A stretch of 64,000 nucleotides of DNA. It comes from JABSOG01 sp965277695 (lineage in GTDB: Bacteria; Pseudomonadota; Gammaproteobacteria; Enterobacterales; Alteromonadaceae). Of the stretch, positions 54,504 to 63,961 are shown in pieces. The notes under the pieces are model-generated. The model saw only the letters and a list, made by a program, of their open reading frames with translations, did not search any database and was not told the origin of the DNA. The stretch lies in assembly GCA_965277695.1 (NCBI GenBank), contig CBDIDQ010000001.1:248001-312000 (forward strand), written 5' to 3'. Each line of letters begins with the position of its first letter. Positions within the stretch are counted from its first letter, which is position 1. A program made the position numbers and the translations under genes.

Positions 54504-56171
54504 CTAATCTTTCAACATTCGTCGTAAAATCTTACCGACATTCGATTTCGGCAATTCATCTCTAAACTCAACCATCTTAGGCACTTTATAACCAGTTAGG
54601 TGCTCACGACAGTGGGCAATGATTTCTTTGTCGGTCAGTGACTGATCTTTCTTCACGACGAAAATTTTCACCACTTCGCCAGACACATCGTGCGGTACGC
54701 CAATTACGGCAGATTCCAACACTTTTTCATTCATTGCCGCCACTTCTTCAATTTCATTAGGGAAGACATTAAAGCCAGAAACAATGATCATGTCTTTTTT
54801 ACGGTCAACAATATAGAAGAAACCTTCGTCATCCATTCGGGCAATATCACCAGTGGCAAACCATTCGCCGCTCATCACCTCATCAGTGGCGTCTGGACGA
54901 TTATAATAACCCTGCATAACCTGTGGACCTTTAACCCACAGCTCTCCAGACTCACCATGAGCAACGTCTTTACCATCATCATCCACCAAACGGATATCAG
55001 TAGACGGTGCTGGCAAACCAATGCTGCCATTAAATTCTTTAGCGTCACAAGGGGTGATAGTCACCAACGGACAACATTCAGTCAGACCATAACCTTCAAT
55101 CAAACCACTGCCCGTCACTTTTTGCCAACGCTCAGCAACTGGTCGCTGTACTGCCATACCGCCACCTAAAGATAAACGTAATTTGCTAAAGTCAACTTCA
55201 CTGAAACCCGGGGTATTCAGCAAACCATTGAACAAGGTATTCACCCCAGTCAGCACCGTCATTTTATATTGATACAACTCTTTGACAAAACCCGCCATAT
55301 CTCTAGGGTTAGTGATCAACAAGTTGGTGGCACCATACTTCATAAACGTCAACATATTGGCCGTTAAGGCAAAAATATGATAAAGCGGTAATGGCGTAAC
55401 GATGAACTCTTCACCTTCGGTCAATAAAGGATTCAAACACCCTTCTATCTGCATCAGGTTGCCAACCATGTTGCCATGGCTCAACATTGCACCTTTAGAT
55501 ACCCCAGTGGTGCCACCGGTATATTGTAAAAAGGCCAAATCATCTGGCATCATATCCGGTCGGTTATAATTAAGTTTACTACCACGACTCAAGGTTTTAT
55601 TAAAACCAATGGCACCTGGAAGATTGAACTTCGGCACCATTTTTTTAACGTGTTTGACCGCCAAATTAACCAAACGCCCCTTAACCGAACCCAACAAATC
55701 ACCCAACCCAGTGGTGATCACATGTTGTACCGGAGTTTTCGCAATAACTTCTTCTAAGGTATTCGCATAATTGGTGATGATCACAATCGCTTTAGACTTA
55801 GAATCGGTAAGCTGATGCTCCAGCTCTCTTGGGGTATAAAGCGGATTAACATTAACCACAATACAGCCAGCTCGAATAACCCCTATCAGGGCGATAGGGT
55901 ACTGCAATAAATTAGGCATCATCAACGCTACAGCGTCGCCTTTATTGAGTTTTAAATCTTGTTGTAAATAGGCAGCAAAGGCTTTGCTTTTTTCATCGAT
56001 TTGACGATACGTCATCGATTTGCCCATATTAATGAAAGCCACCTTATCAGCAAATTTTGCCAGAGTTTCTTCAAACAACTCTAATACTGACTGGTAATGA
56101 CCAGGATTTATTTCTGCGGGTACGCCATCCGGGTAGCGCTTTAACCAAGCCTTTTCCACTATCCACTCCAC
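54504..56171 (-). CDS. fadD: Long-chain fatty-acid-CoA ligase
   Basis: The 555-residue membrane-associated enzyme activates fatty acids to acyl-CoA through an acyl-adenylate. AMP-binding signature LQYTGGTTGVSKGAMLSH, GYGLTECCP, the ATP-contact WFATGDIARMDDEGFF and the C-terminal lysine motif GKILRRMLKD are present. N-terminal WLKRYPDGVPAEINP matches FadD. The length is usual. It is divergent from pheA. Confidence 0.95.
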   Translation of the reverse strand: MEWIVEKAWLKRYPDGVPAEINPGHYQSVLELFEETLAKFADKVAFINMGKSMTYRQIDEKSKAFAAYLQQDLKLNKGDAVALMMPNLLQYPIALIGVIRAGCIVVNVNPLYTPRELEHQLTDSKSKAIVIITNYANTLEEVIAKTPVQHVITTGLGDLLGSVKGRLVNLAVKHVKKMVPKFNLPGAIGFNKTLSRGSKLNYNRPDMMPDDLAFLQYTGGTTGVSKGAMLSHGNMVGNLMQIEGCLNPLLTEGEEFIVTPLPLYHIFALTANMLTFMKYGATNLLITNPRDMAGFVKELYQYKMTVLTGVNTLFNGLLNTPGFSEVDFSKLRLSLGGGMAVQRPVAERWQKVTGSGLIEGYGLTECCPLVTITPCDAKEFNGSIGLPAPSTDIRLVDDDGKDVAHGESGELWVKGPQVMQGYYNRPDATDEVMSGEWFATGDIARMDDEGFFYIVDRKKDMIIVSGFNVFPNEIEEVAAMNEKVLESAVIGVPHDVSGEVVKIFVVKKDQSLTDKEIIAHCREHLTGYKVPKMVEFRDELPKSNVGKILRRMLKD

Positions 56172-56350
56172 TATGAATTTAGTTTATGTCTTTTGTAAAT
56201 GGGATTTTCGTTGATTGAAATACTCTGTTAACAATATCATCAACAACGTGTGTTGCCACTGTACACTAAACTTTCATAAAGTTTTATACCCGTTAACCAA
56301 TTTTCGTGCAAAATAGCTGATCCGATGAGTTATTTTTAAAAATAAATCTC

Positions 56351-56379
56351 TTGACAGCTTATCCAAGGCTAAATAGATT
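56351..56379 (+). promoter_or_regulatory. Predicted pheA promoter
   Basis: TTGACA (56351-56356), 17-base spacer, TAGATT (56374-56379). The predicted start point is about 56386, which is at or next to the ATG of the leader peptide, so the leader may be made from a very short or absent 5' untranslated region. Confidence 0.65.
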
Positions 56380-56385
56380 AGCGGC

Positions 56386-56448
56386 ATGAGAAAAATTCTG
56401 CGTCATTCATTTACATTACCCTTTTTCTTTACGTTGTTTAAAACGTAA
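56386..56448 (+). CDS. pheL: pheA leader peptide
   Basis: The 20-residue product MRKILRHSFTLPFFFTLFKT has five Phe codons, three of them consecutive (56422-56430), and ends 48 bp before the attenuator stem. Ribosome stalling on these codons when Phe-tRNA is scarce should favour the antiterminator. No strong ribosome site precedes the ATG. Confidence 0.9.
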   Translation: MRKILRHSFTLPFFFTLFKT

Positions 56449-56522
56449 AGAGGTTCTGTATTCCCGTGACGAAAAGTCACCCAATGAATAACAAGAGCCT
56501 CCCTAAACGGAGGCTTTTTTTT
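56427..56522 (+). terminator. pheA attenuator (pause, antiterminator and terminator)
   Basis: Region 1 CTTTACGTT (56427-56435) pairs with region 2 AACGTAAAG (56442-56450) as the pause hairpin over the end of pheL. Antiterminator GAGGTTCT (56450-56457) can pair with AGAGCCTC (56494-56501), one G-U. The terminator stem AGCCTCC (56496-56502)/GGAGGCT (56509-56515) is followed by eight T. A small GTGAC-GAAAA-GTCAC hairpin sits between. Stalling in pheL would cover region 1 and favour the antiterminator. Confidence 0.88.
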
Positions 56523-56641
56523 GGCTCTCAATCGTGCATTTGACTGTGTTTTTTACCGAACTTTTATCGTGCTATTTACCGAACCATTTACCGTATTTAA
56601 CCAAGACTTTACCGTTTCACCACCCCAATCTGAGGATAGAG

Positions 56642-57802
56642 ATGAAAATATTAGAACGACTTAGGATAGACATTAACGAAATTGACTCTGAACTGCTGGT
56701 ATTGTTGGCCAAACGCCGACGCATTAGTGGCCTGGTGGGGGAAAACAAAATCAAGTCGAAAAAGCCGATCAGAGACCCGGCCAGAGAAGAAGATTTATTG
56801 GTCCGTTTGATCAAGTACGGCCGCTCCCTCGGTCTCGATACCCATTACATTAACCAACTCTTTCGCGTCATTATCGAAGATTCAGTACTCAACCAACAAG
56901 CCCTGTTGCAAGCCCATTTAAATCAAGCCAGTGAATCCAGCACCAGTTGCCGCGTCGCCTTTTTAGGCGGTCAAGGCTCTTACAGTTACCTCGCCTGCTT
57001 AAAATACTTCTCACGTCGCTCAAGCAATATTGTCGAAATCGGCTGCACCAACTTTAAAGAAATCATTTATAAGGTCGAAAACGGCCAAGCCGATTATGCG
57101 TTATTACCCATCGAAAACACTTCATCAGGCAGTATCAATGAAGTCTACGACCTATTGCAACATACCGACTTGTCGATTATTGGCGAATTAACTCAACCAG
57201 TTAACCACGCCCTAGTTGGCGTAGAAGAAATTGATCCCAACAAACTTGAAGTCATCTACACCCATCCTCAACCACACGCCCAATGCAACATCATTATCGA
57301 TGCGATGACAGATGTGAAAATTGAATACTGTGACAGCACTTCAACCGCATTTGAACAGGTCCAACAACTCAACTCCCCTACCGCCGCCGCCATAGGCAGT
57401 GTCGAAGGAGCCAAGACTTATGGTTTAGTGTCAATACAAGCCGACTTGGCTAACCAAAAACAAAATTTCAGCCGCTTCATTGTCGTTTGCCGTAAAGCCG
57501 TTAAGGTGGCCGAACAAGTGCCAGCCAAAACCACCATCATCATGACCACCGATCAACAGCCCGGCTCGTTGGTTGATGCCTTGTTAAGCCTCAAAAATCA
57601 CCACATTAATATGCATAAATTGGAGTCACGACCAATCACCGGAAATCCTTGGCAAGAAATGTTCTACCTTGATTTACAAGGTAATATTCAGTCAGAAGAA
57701 ATGAAATTAGCCCTAACAGAACTGGAAAAAATCACCCGATTTGTTAAAGTGTTGGGCTGTTACCCCAGCGAAGACATTGTTCCCGTCTCAGCATCTGTTT
57801 AA
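56642..57802 (+). CDS. pheA: Chorismate mutase/prephenate dehydratase
   Basis: The 386-residue bifunctional enzyme makes phenylpyruvate for Phe synthesis. The N-terminal AroQ mutase runs from LERLRIDINEIDSELLVLLA to KPIRDPAREEDLL, the dehydratase from RVAFLGGQGSYSYLA through IENTSSGSINEVYDLL and GCTNFKEI, and a C-terminal ACT domain includes GSLVDALLSLKNHHINMHK with the ESRP motif for Phe feedback. GAGG lies 7 bases before the ATG at 56642; the frame extends upstream to 56534 without support. The pheL attenuator precedes it. A hairpin AGCAATATG/CATATTGCT (57830-57864) follows the stop. Confidence 0.97.
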   Translation: MKILERLRIDINEIDSELLVLLAKRRRISGLVGENKIKSKKPIRDPAREEDLLVRLIKYGRSLGLDTHYINQLFRVIIEDSVLNQQALLQAHLNQASESSTSCRVAFLGGQGSYSYLACLKYFSRRSSNIVEIGCTNFKEIIYKVENGQADYALLPIENTSSGSINEVYDLLQHTDLSIIGELTQPVNHALVGVEEIDPNKLEVIYTHPQPHAQCNIIIDAMTDVKIEYCDSTSTAFEQVQQLNSPTAAAIGSVEGAKTYGLVSIQADLANQKQNFSRFIVVCRKAVKVAEQVPAKTTIIMTTDQQPGSLVDALLSLKNHHINMHKLESRPITGNPWQEMFYLDLQGNIQSEEMKLALTELEKITRFVKVLGCYPSEDIVPVSASV

Positions 57803-57949
57803 AGGAATAAAAAAGGGCAAACCAAAATCAGCAATATGACCGATTCTTTTACGGCCATATTGCTTATGATTAACGTTTTTGGGCAAAATTAGCCGCATCT
57901 AGCAATGTCACCATCGACATGACCTTTAACCATAACAATGAGGATCATA

Positions 57950-60202
57950 ATGCAACTGGTAAAAATGAGTGATCAGGCAAAAGCAACAACAATCTACAGT
58001 GTGATCACCGTACTTGGCATTATTTTATCCTTTGTCGTTTATTTTTCAGTCAAAGATGTTGAAAACGCCACCAAAGGACTGGTCGAACGGCAAATCCCCA
58101 CCCTGTCGTTAATTCAACAAGTAATGGCCAACCTGTCTGAGCGTGAACGCACTTTATACGAATACTACTCCACCAACGACGAATTCATCTACGAAAGCCA
58201 TTTTGTGCAAAGTCAGCAACAAACCAATGAACAAATTGACAAGCTGGCGCAATTTTTTCCCAACAATGACAAGATCACCGCATTGTCGACCAGCATTGAA
58301 GCCATTGACGAAACCGCCAAAGCACTTAACACCAATATCAAAAGCACCGCAACAGACTGGGATTTAGCCAGATTACAGCTAACCGATATCAGTTTTCATC
58401 GTCGCCGAATTTTCCCTTTGCTTGAAAATCTCAGAGCCACCACCCAAAAAGAAGTGGGCACCGCTTACACCAACACCCTGAGTTTGCTCACCAGAACCAA
58501 TATTACCGTGATCATTTACAGCATATCGATTATCTTAATTGCCTTGATCATTGGCCGCTATATGCGGGCGTTTTTCAGAGTCTCAATCAGAAACAAACGG
58601 CTGGCGTTGTTTTCTGAACGTAATCCTCACCCGATCATCAGCGTCAATCAATTCAGAGAAGTGATTTACTATAATCCAGCCACCGTCAAGTTACTTGATT
58701 TAAGTCAAGACCAGCCGTTGCAGATCGCCGATTTAATCCCCGATGACTTTTTGGCATTGTGTGTCACCGCGCAAAAAGATAAATCAGTCACCCGAGTAGA
58801 ACATTCATTAATCAACATGACCTTAAGCTGTGAAATTCATTGGCTTAAGGATTTAAATGTCTTCGATTTACATATTTCTGATATTACCGCCGAGAAAAAG
58901 GCCCAAGAAAAACTCAAGTTTCAGGCATTTCACTATCAGGACACCTCACTACACAACAGCTACAAACTCACCGAGGCACTCAATGAAAAAGTGAAAAGTG
59001 GTCAGATTTTTTCATTGGGTCAACTCGAAATGCGCCATTACAACCGCTTTGTTGCGGGCCACGGCGTTGAAGGTGCTCGGGAGTTAATCAGAGGAATTGC
59101 TTCGCGATTGTATTTTGCCGTCTCGTTATCTGAACACGATTTAGAGCTATTTCAGCTTGATGAAAAAACCTTTAGTTTTATTATCAACGATATTCACAAC
59201 AAGGCCACTGTCAAAGCGTTTTATCACTTTATTGAACAACAGATGCAAGACATTCTGTCCACTTCGCTAGGTGAATTCAGTATCGAACTAGATTATGGCT
59301 TTTGTAGTCACCCAGAGCACGGCGACAGCACCGATGTATTGTTGCAACACGCCCGAATTGCCCTTGATGAAGCCATTAACACTGAACACAGTGGTTTCAG
59401 CTACTTTACCCATCAACTGAGCCAGCAACTAAGCAGTAATCTAACCCTGACTAAATGGCTTAAAAAAGCGATTAAAAATGACGAACTGAGCCTAGTCTAC
59501 CAACCTCAGCTGGCCATCGACAGCAACCGTGTCATTGGTATGGAGGCGTTGATCCGCTGGCAACACCAAGACAAATTTATCTCACCCGCTGATTTTATTC
59601 CGATTGCCGAGCAAACCGGGTTGATCATTGACATTGGCCAATGGATTTTGCACCAAGCCTGCACCACCACCAAACGCCTAATTGACGAAGGTTTTACAGA
59701 CTTGGTGATTGCCGTCAATATCTCTCCACGGCAATTCAGACATCCCAATTTTTTAACCATGATAGAACAAGTACTCAAAGAAACTCAGCTGAAGCCGCAA
59801 AACGTGGAACTAGAGATCACCGAAGGGGTAATGCTATACAACGAAGGTGAAACCATTCAACTGCTGCATCAATTAAAAGCCTTGGGGTTACAACTGTCGA
59901 TTGATGATTTTGGTACCGGTTATTCATCATTATCTTATTTAAAACAGTTTCCTATTGATAAACTTAAAATCGACCAGTCTTTTATCAAAAACCTCCATGA
60001 CAACGATGACGACAAAGCCATTGTTCAGGCAATCATCGATTTAGGCAATAACCTTGAATTAAAGACTATCGCCGAAGGCGTTGAAAACCAAAGTCATTTT
60101 GACTTTTTGGAGTTGATTGGCTGCAACGAAATTCAGGGCTACTGGTATAGTAAACCGCTTGAAGCCGAGACGTTTCAAGATTTTATCGCCCAGCAAGAGT
60201 AG
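57950..60202 (+). CDS. Membrane sensor with degenerate GGDEF and EAL phosphodiesterase
   Basis: The 750-residue protein has two membrane helices (ITVLGIILSFVVYFSV near 20 and IIYSISIILIALIIG near 185-205) around a helical periplasmic sensor with 4HB-MCP-like form. A PAS-like domain (ISVNQFREVIYYNPATVKLL) follows, then a GGDEF-like domain lacking the GGDEF loop (about 320-500). The EAL domain has GMEALIRWQH (catalytic EAL), NISPRQF, LSIDDFGTGYSSL and KIDQSFI. It should hydrolyse c-di-GMP and favour motility over biofilm. GAGGAT precedes the ATG at 57950; 57938 is less likely. Confidence 0.9.
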   Translation: MQLVKMSDQAKATTIYSVITVLGIILSFVVYFSVKDVENATKGLVERQIPTLSLIQQVMANLSERERTLYEYYSTNDEFIYESHFVQSQQQTNEQIDKLAQFFPNNDKITALSTSIEAIDETAKALNTNIKSTATDWDLARLQLTDISFHRRRIFPLLENLRATTQKEVGTAYTNTLSLLTRTNITVIIYSISIILIALIIGRYMRAFFRVSIRNKRLALFSERNPHPIISVNQFREVIYYNPATVKLLDLSQDQPLQIADLIPDDFLALCVTAQKDKSVTRVEHSLINMTLSCEIHWLKDLNVFDLHISDITAEKKAQEKLKFQAFHYQDTSLHNSYKLTEALNEKVKSGQIFSLGQLEMRHYNRFVAGHGVEGARELIRGIASRLYFAVSLSEHDLELFQLDEKTFSFIINDIHNKATVKAFYHFIEQQMQDILSTSLGEFSIELDYGFCSHPEHGDSTDVLLQHARIALDEAINTEHSGFSYFTHQLSQQLSSNLTLTKWLKKAIKNDELSLVYQPQLAIDSNRVIGMEALIRWQHQDKFISPADFIPIAEQTGLIIDIGQWILHQACTTTKRLIDEGFTDLVIAVNISPRQFRHPNFLTMIEQVLKETQLKPQNVELEITEGVMLYNEGETIQLLHQLKALGLQLSIDDFGTGYSSLSYLKQFPIDKLKIDQSFIKNLHDNDDDKAIVQAIIDLGNNLELKTIAEGVENQSHFDFLELIGCNEIQGYWYSKPLEAETFQDFIAQQE

Positions 60203-60298
60203 ACAAAGAGCAGACAAAGTTTCAGCTTGTTTTTTTAGCCATTAACGATTATATTGCCACGTCGTAACGCCATCATTATTATTCATCATTGAGCCCGC

Positions 60299-62386
60299 AT
60301 GTTAAGTGATAAACTAAAGAAAAATATTCGCAATATTCATAAAGCGATTGGTGAAAACCTACCTCACTACCAACCTCGTCAACAACAAAATTTCTTAGTT
60401 GCTGAAATCGCCAAGACTTTGGCGGGAGAATATGACAAAGAACGGCGTATTTGCATTATTGAAGCAGGTACAGGCACCGGAAAATCACTGGCCTATTGCC
60501 TAGGTGCCATCACACTGGCGATGTCTCACAAGAAAAAAGTGGTGATCTCCACCGCGACCGTGGCATTGCAAGAGCAATTGGTCAGCAAAGACTTGCCTTT
60601 TTTTGCTAAGCATTCCCAGCTTGATTTCAGTTTTGATATTATCAAAGGCCGTCAGCGTTATGCCTGTGCCAGTAAACTGGCTTCATTTACCATCGACAGC
60701 AGCGAGCCGGGTGATTTTGAACAATTACTGCTACAGCCGCCCACCGATAACGCTAAAACCTTATTGACTGAACTGGCTAAAGCCTATGAAAGCAAAAAGT
60801 GGGATGGCGACCGGGATAACTGGAAAACCGTCATCCCCGACATGACTTGGCAGCACGTGGCCAGCGACAAACACAGCTGTAGCCGCTCCTCACCAGAGCA
60901 CCGCAGATGCCCTTTTCAGTTGGCCCGTGAACAGATTGCGATGCTTGACGTACTGATAGTTAACCACAGTTTATTACTGGCAGATCTGGAACTCGGTGGT
61001 GGCAAAATCATTTCGCCGCCGGATGAATCCATCTATATTATTGACGAAGGCCACCATTTGCCCCGGGTTACCCGAGATTTTTCCTCAGCCCAAGCAACCG
61101 TCAAAGGGGCCAAAGAATGGCTCGATAAACTGCCTAAACTGGTGAGCCAATTTTCTAAAACCTTAGTCACCTCAAGAGCCATCAACGTCACTCTCAGGGC
61201 GCAGGATGCCATCGGAGAAACCACTGAAACCCTCAACAAAGTGTATCAGTGGCTGCAACAGAACCATCAAACCCTGTTTAAAGACAGCGACAGTTTACGC
61301 TTTGAAAATGGTGAAATCCCTAGCATTTTGCTATTACACGCCGAAGCCTTGTCACCTGCCACCGATAAAATGCTCAAGCAGCTACAAAAATTGCAAGAGC
61401 TGCTCAAAGAAGAAGTCGCAGATGATTCTATCAGCAACTCGGTAGCCGATCCGTTATTCAGCGAAATGGGGTTTTTCCTCCATCGCTGTGAAAACCTCAA
61501 TAAACTATGGGATCAGCTGGCTTATGTCAAAAGCAAAAAAGCCGCGCCGAATGCCCGCTGGATTGAAGTACTCAAACAAAAAAACAACAGCGTAGACTAT
61601 CTGATAGCCAGCTCACCGTTAGAGGTTGGTTTTGTGCTGGCTGATAAATTATGGAGTCAATGTGCTGGTGCCGTGGTTTGTTCAGCGACATTAACCGCAC
61701 TGAACAAATTTGATTTTTTCCGCCATCAAGCTGGATTACTAAACAACGATGGTACCCAATACATTCAAGTGCAAAGCCCATTTGATTACCAACAAAACGC
61801 TAACTTGCTAATGCCCGCTTTAGCTTGTGAGCCGACCGCTAAAGAATTTACCGATGAACTGATTAAAGCGATCCCGCCCTTGTTAGCAGATCAAACCGCC
61901 TCACTGGTGCTGTTTTCTTCTTATTGGCAGATGCAAAAAGTGGCTGAGGCCATTCGTGATCAACATGACTTAACATTATTAGTGCAGGGTGAAGGGTCGC
62001 GCCAGTCGATTATCAGCGCTCATCAAAAAAGCGTTGATAAAGGCCAAAGCAGTATTATCTTTGGTACTCAAAGTTTTTCTGAGGGATTAGATTTACCTGG
62101 CGATCACTTAACCAACCTGATCATCACTAAAATCCCCTTTGCCGTACCGACATCTCCGGTAGAAGAAGCGCACGCTGAGTACATCAAACTTAAAGGTGGC
62201 AATGCCTTTATGGAATTAACTATACCCGATGCGTCTAAAAAGCTGGTGCAAGCTTGTGGTAGACTTATCCGCAAGGAAAATGATACTGGTCGCGTGATCA
62301 TCCTAGATCGTCGGTTATTGACCAAACGCTACGGTAAAGCAATGCTGGATGCCCTGCCCCCTTTTAAACGAACTATTGAGTATTAA
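60299..62386 (+). CDS. dinG: ATP-dependent DNA helicase DinG
   Basis: This 695-residue XPD-like superfamily 2 helicase unwinds DNA and R-loops 5' to 3'. Walker A EAGTGTGKSLAYCLGA, DEAH-type IIDEGHHLPR, four Fe-S Cys (in RYACASKL, KHSCSRSS and RRCPFQL) and the C-terminal SEGLDLPGDHLTNLIITK with QACGRLIRKENDTG are all present. Its stop overlaps the next ATG by one base. No LexA box was noticed upstream. Confidence 0.95.
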   Translation: MLSDKLKKNIRNIHKAIGENLPHYQPRQQQNFLVAEIAKTLAGEYDKERRICIIEAGTGTGKSLAYCLGAITLAMSHKKKVVISTATVALQEQLVSKDLPFFAKHSQLDFSFDIIKGRQRYACASKLASFTIDSSEPGDFEQLLLQPPTDNAKTLLTELAKAYESKKWDGDRDNWKTVIPDMTWQHVASDKHSCSRSSPEHRRCPFQLAREQIAMLDVLIVNHSLLLADLELGGGKIISPPDESIYIIDEGHHLPRVTRDFSSAQATVKGAKEWLDKLPKLVSQFSKTLVTSRAINVTLRAQDAIGETTETLNKVYQWLQQNHQTLFKDSDSLRFENGEIPSILLLHAEALSPATDKMLKQLQKLQELLKEEVADDSISNSVADPLFSEMGFFLHRCENLNKLWDQLAYVKSKKAAPNARWIEVLKQKNNSVDYLIASSPLEVGFVLADKLWSQCAGAVVCSATLTALNKFDFFRHQAGLLNNDGTQYIQVQSPFDYQQNANLLMPALACEPTAKEFTDELIKAIPPLLADQTASLVLFSSYWQMQKVAEAIRDQHDLTLLVQGEGSRQSIISAHQKSVDKGQSSIIFGTQSFSEGLDLPGDHLTNLIITKIPFAVPTSPVEEAHAEYIKLKGGNAFMELTIPDASKKLVQACGRLIRKENDTGRVIILDRRLLTKRYGKAMLDALPPFKRTIEY

Positions 62387-63162
62387 TGTTTTCACTTGGT
62401 TTAGATATCTATAGCATTCTAATTTTATGCGGCGTTGCCTTTACCGCAGGTTTTATTGATGCCGTGGCTGGTGGTGGTGGACTGTTAACAGTCCCGGCGT
62501 TACTCACCGCCGGTTTGCCACCTCACTTAGCGTTAGGCACCAACAAGCTGGCGGCCACTTTTGGTTCGTCCACCGCCAGTTGGACTTATTTTAGAAAAAA
62601 ACTCTTTGATCCGACGTTTTGGCGCAACTCGATTATTGCCACCGCCATCGGTTCAATCCTTGGCACGGTGATCGTCAGCTATATTAATGCCGACTTTCTC
62701 GAAAAAGTTTTACCGCTTATTATTTTAGTCACCGCCATTTACACCCTAGTGAGTAAAGCCAAACCTGATAACCATTTGGATTTACCTGAGGTGACCACCC
62801 GATTTAAATGGATCCAGAGTATTCAGGGTAGCGTATTGGGTTTTTATGATGGTTTTGCCGGACCGGGCACTGGCGCATTTTGGACGGTCTCCAACATGGC
62901 TATTTACAAAATGAACCTGCTGCTCAGTTGCGGTTTAGCACGGACGATGAATTTTGTCAGTAATTTCAGCTCACTGATTGCCTTTATCGCCCTAGGTCAT
63001 ATCAATTATATGTTGGGTATTAGTATGGGCTTGTGTTTGATGGTGGGGGCTTATATTGGTGCCCATTCGGCAATTAAATTCGGCAGTCGTTTTATCCGCC
63101 CCGTCTTCATCACTGTGGTCTTGGCGATTGCTATGCAACTAACTTATAAAGCATGGTTTTAA
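62386..63162 (+). CDS. TSUP-family membrane transporter (YfcA-like)
   Basis: The 258-residue protein has about eight helices and the TSUP motif AGFIDAVAGGGGLLTVPALL near the start with LALGTNKLAATFGSSTAS. The family moves sulfite, sulfonates or other organic anions across the inner membrane; the substrate here is unknown. It starts on the dinG stop (TAATG) and is followed after 4 bp by priC, so all three are likely co-transcribed. Confidence 0.92.
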   Translation: MFSLGLDIYSILILCGVAFTAGFIDAVAGGGGLLTVPALLTAGLPPHLALGTNKLAATFGSSTASWTYFRKKLFDPTFWRNSIIATAIGSILGTVIVSYINADFLEKVLPLIILVTAIYTLVSKAKPDNHLDLPEVTTRFKWIQSIQGSVLGFYDGFAGPGTGAFWTVSNMAIYKMNLLLSCGLARTMNFVSNFSSLIAFIALGHINYMLGISMGLCLMVGAYIGAHSAIKFGSRFIRPVFITVVLAIAMQLTYKAWF

Positions 63163-63166
63163 TCCG

Positions 63167-63847
63167 GTGTTAACTACTGATTTAATTGCCAAAACCCGAA
63201 CACAAATTCAGCAGTTGTATCAGCAAACCCGGCAGATTGATGAAACTAACAGGCAGATTAAAACCGCTCGTTTTAAGTACCGTGATCACTTCAACGTTGG
63301 ACTGTTTCATTGTACCTCGGTTGCCTTATATGATTACGTCATCGAACTCGAAGACAACTTCAACACCTTGCTACGCCTTAATCAACAAGGCAATCACCAA
63401 CTTAACCCCAGAGGCGAGCTACTCACCCAACAGCTTACCGCGCTGATCCAAGCAGTACGAGCCAATGAAATCGCCCGTAAAGAACACCGCTTTCAAACCG
63501 CCAGCAACAATCAACGTTTTGCTAACTACACACCAACAAACGAGAACAAGAAAAACAAGTATTACGGCTCCTCTCCAGCCGGGCAACAAGCGGCCAGTCA
63601 TATCATGACCAACAGTCATCAGATACACCAAGAGTTGGCACAGCACCACGAATACGAACGTCGGCTCAATGAAATGGTATATGAACGTCAAGCCAAAATG
63701 AACAACGCCAAAGCGACTCTTGCCCAACAACTACAAAAAGAAATCCTCGCCCTACACCAACGCCTCGGCAAATGCCGCCGGGCGATCTCCGCCATTGAAG
63801 AACGTATTCAGTTTGCTGAGTCTGGGAATGGTGATGAGCGGCGTTAA
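63167..63847 (+). CDS. priC: Primosomal replication protein PriC
   Basis: The 226-residue helical protein matches PriC (primosomal protein N'') by its end segment QELAQHHEYERRLNEMVYER and helical N-terminus KTRTQIQQLYQQTRQIDE. It helps reload DnaB at stalled forks. The length is longer than E. coli PriC but in range for this order. GTG start at 63167, 4 bp after the TSUP gene. Coupling with dinG groups replication repair genes. Confidence 0.88.
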   Translation: MLTTDLIAKTRTQIQQLYQQTRQIDETNRQIKTARFKYRDHFNVGLFHCTSVALYDYVIELEDNFNTLLRLNQQGNHQLNPRGELLTQQLTALIQAVRANEIARKEHRFQTASNNQRFANYTPTNENKKNKYYGSSPAGQQAASHIMTNSHQIHQELAQHHEYERRLNEMVYERQAKMNNAKATLAQQLQKEILALHQRLGKCRRAISAIEERIQFAESGNGDERR

Positions 63848-63938
63848 AGAAGGACCCGAGTCAGCAGCGCTTTAACAACCATTTCACATTGACGCTGACC
63901 ATATGGCGCAAATTAAGGTTGTAATTATCCCCAACATT

Positions 63939-63961
63939 AACGAGGTTGAAACCTCGTCTAC
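63939..63961 (-). repeat. GTAG-type REP element, copy identical to 15829
   Basis: On the minus strand it reads GTAGACGAGGTTTCAACCTCGTT, identical over 23 bases to the one at 15829-15851. It lies downstream of priC. No other feature is visible in the last 150 bases of the window. Confidence 0.8.
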
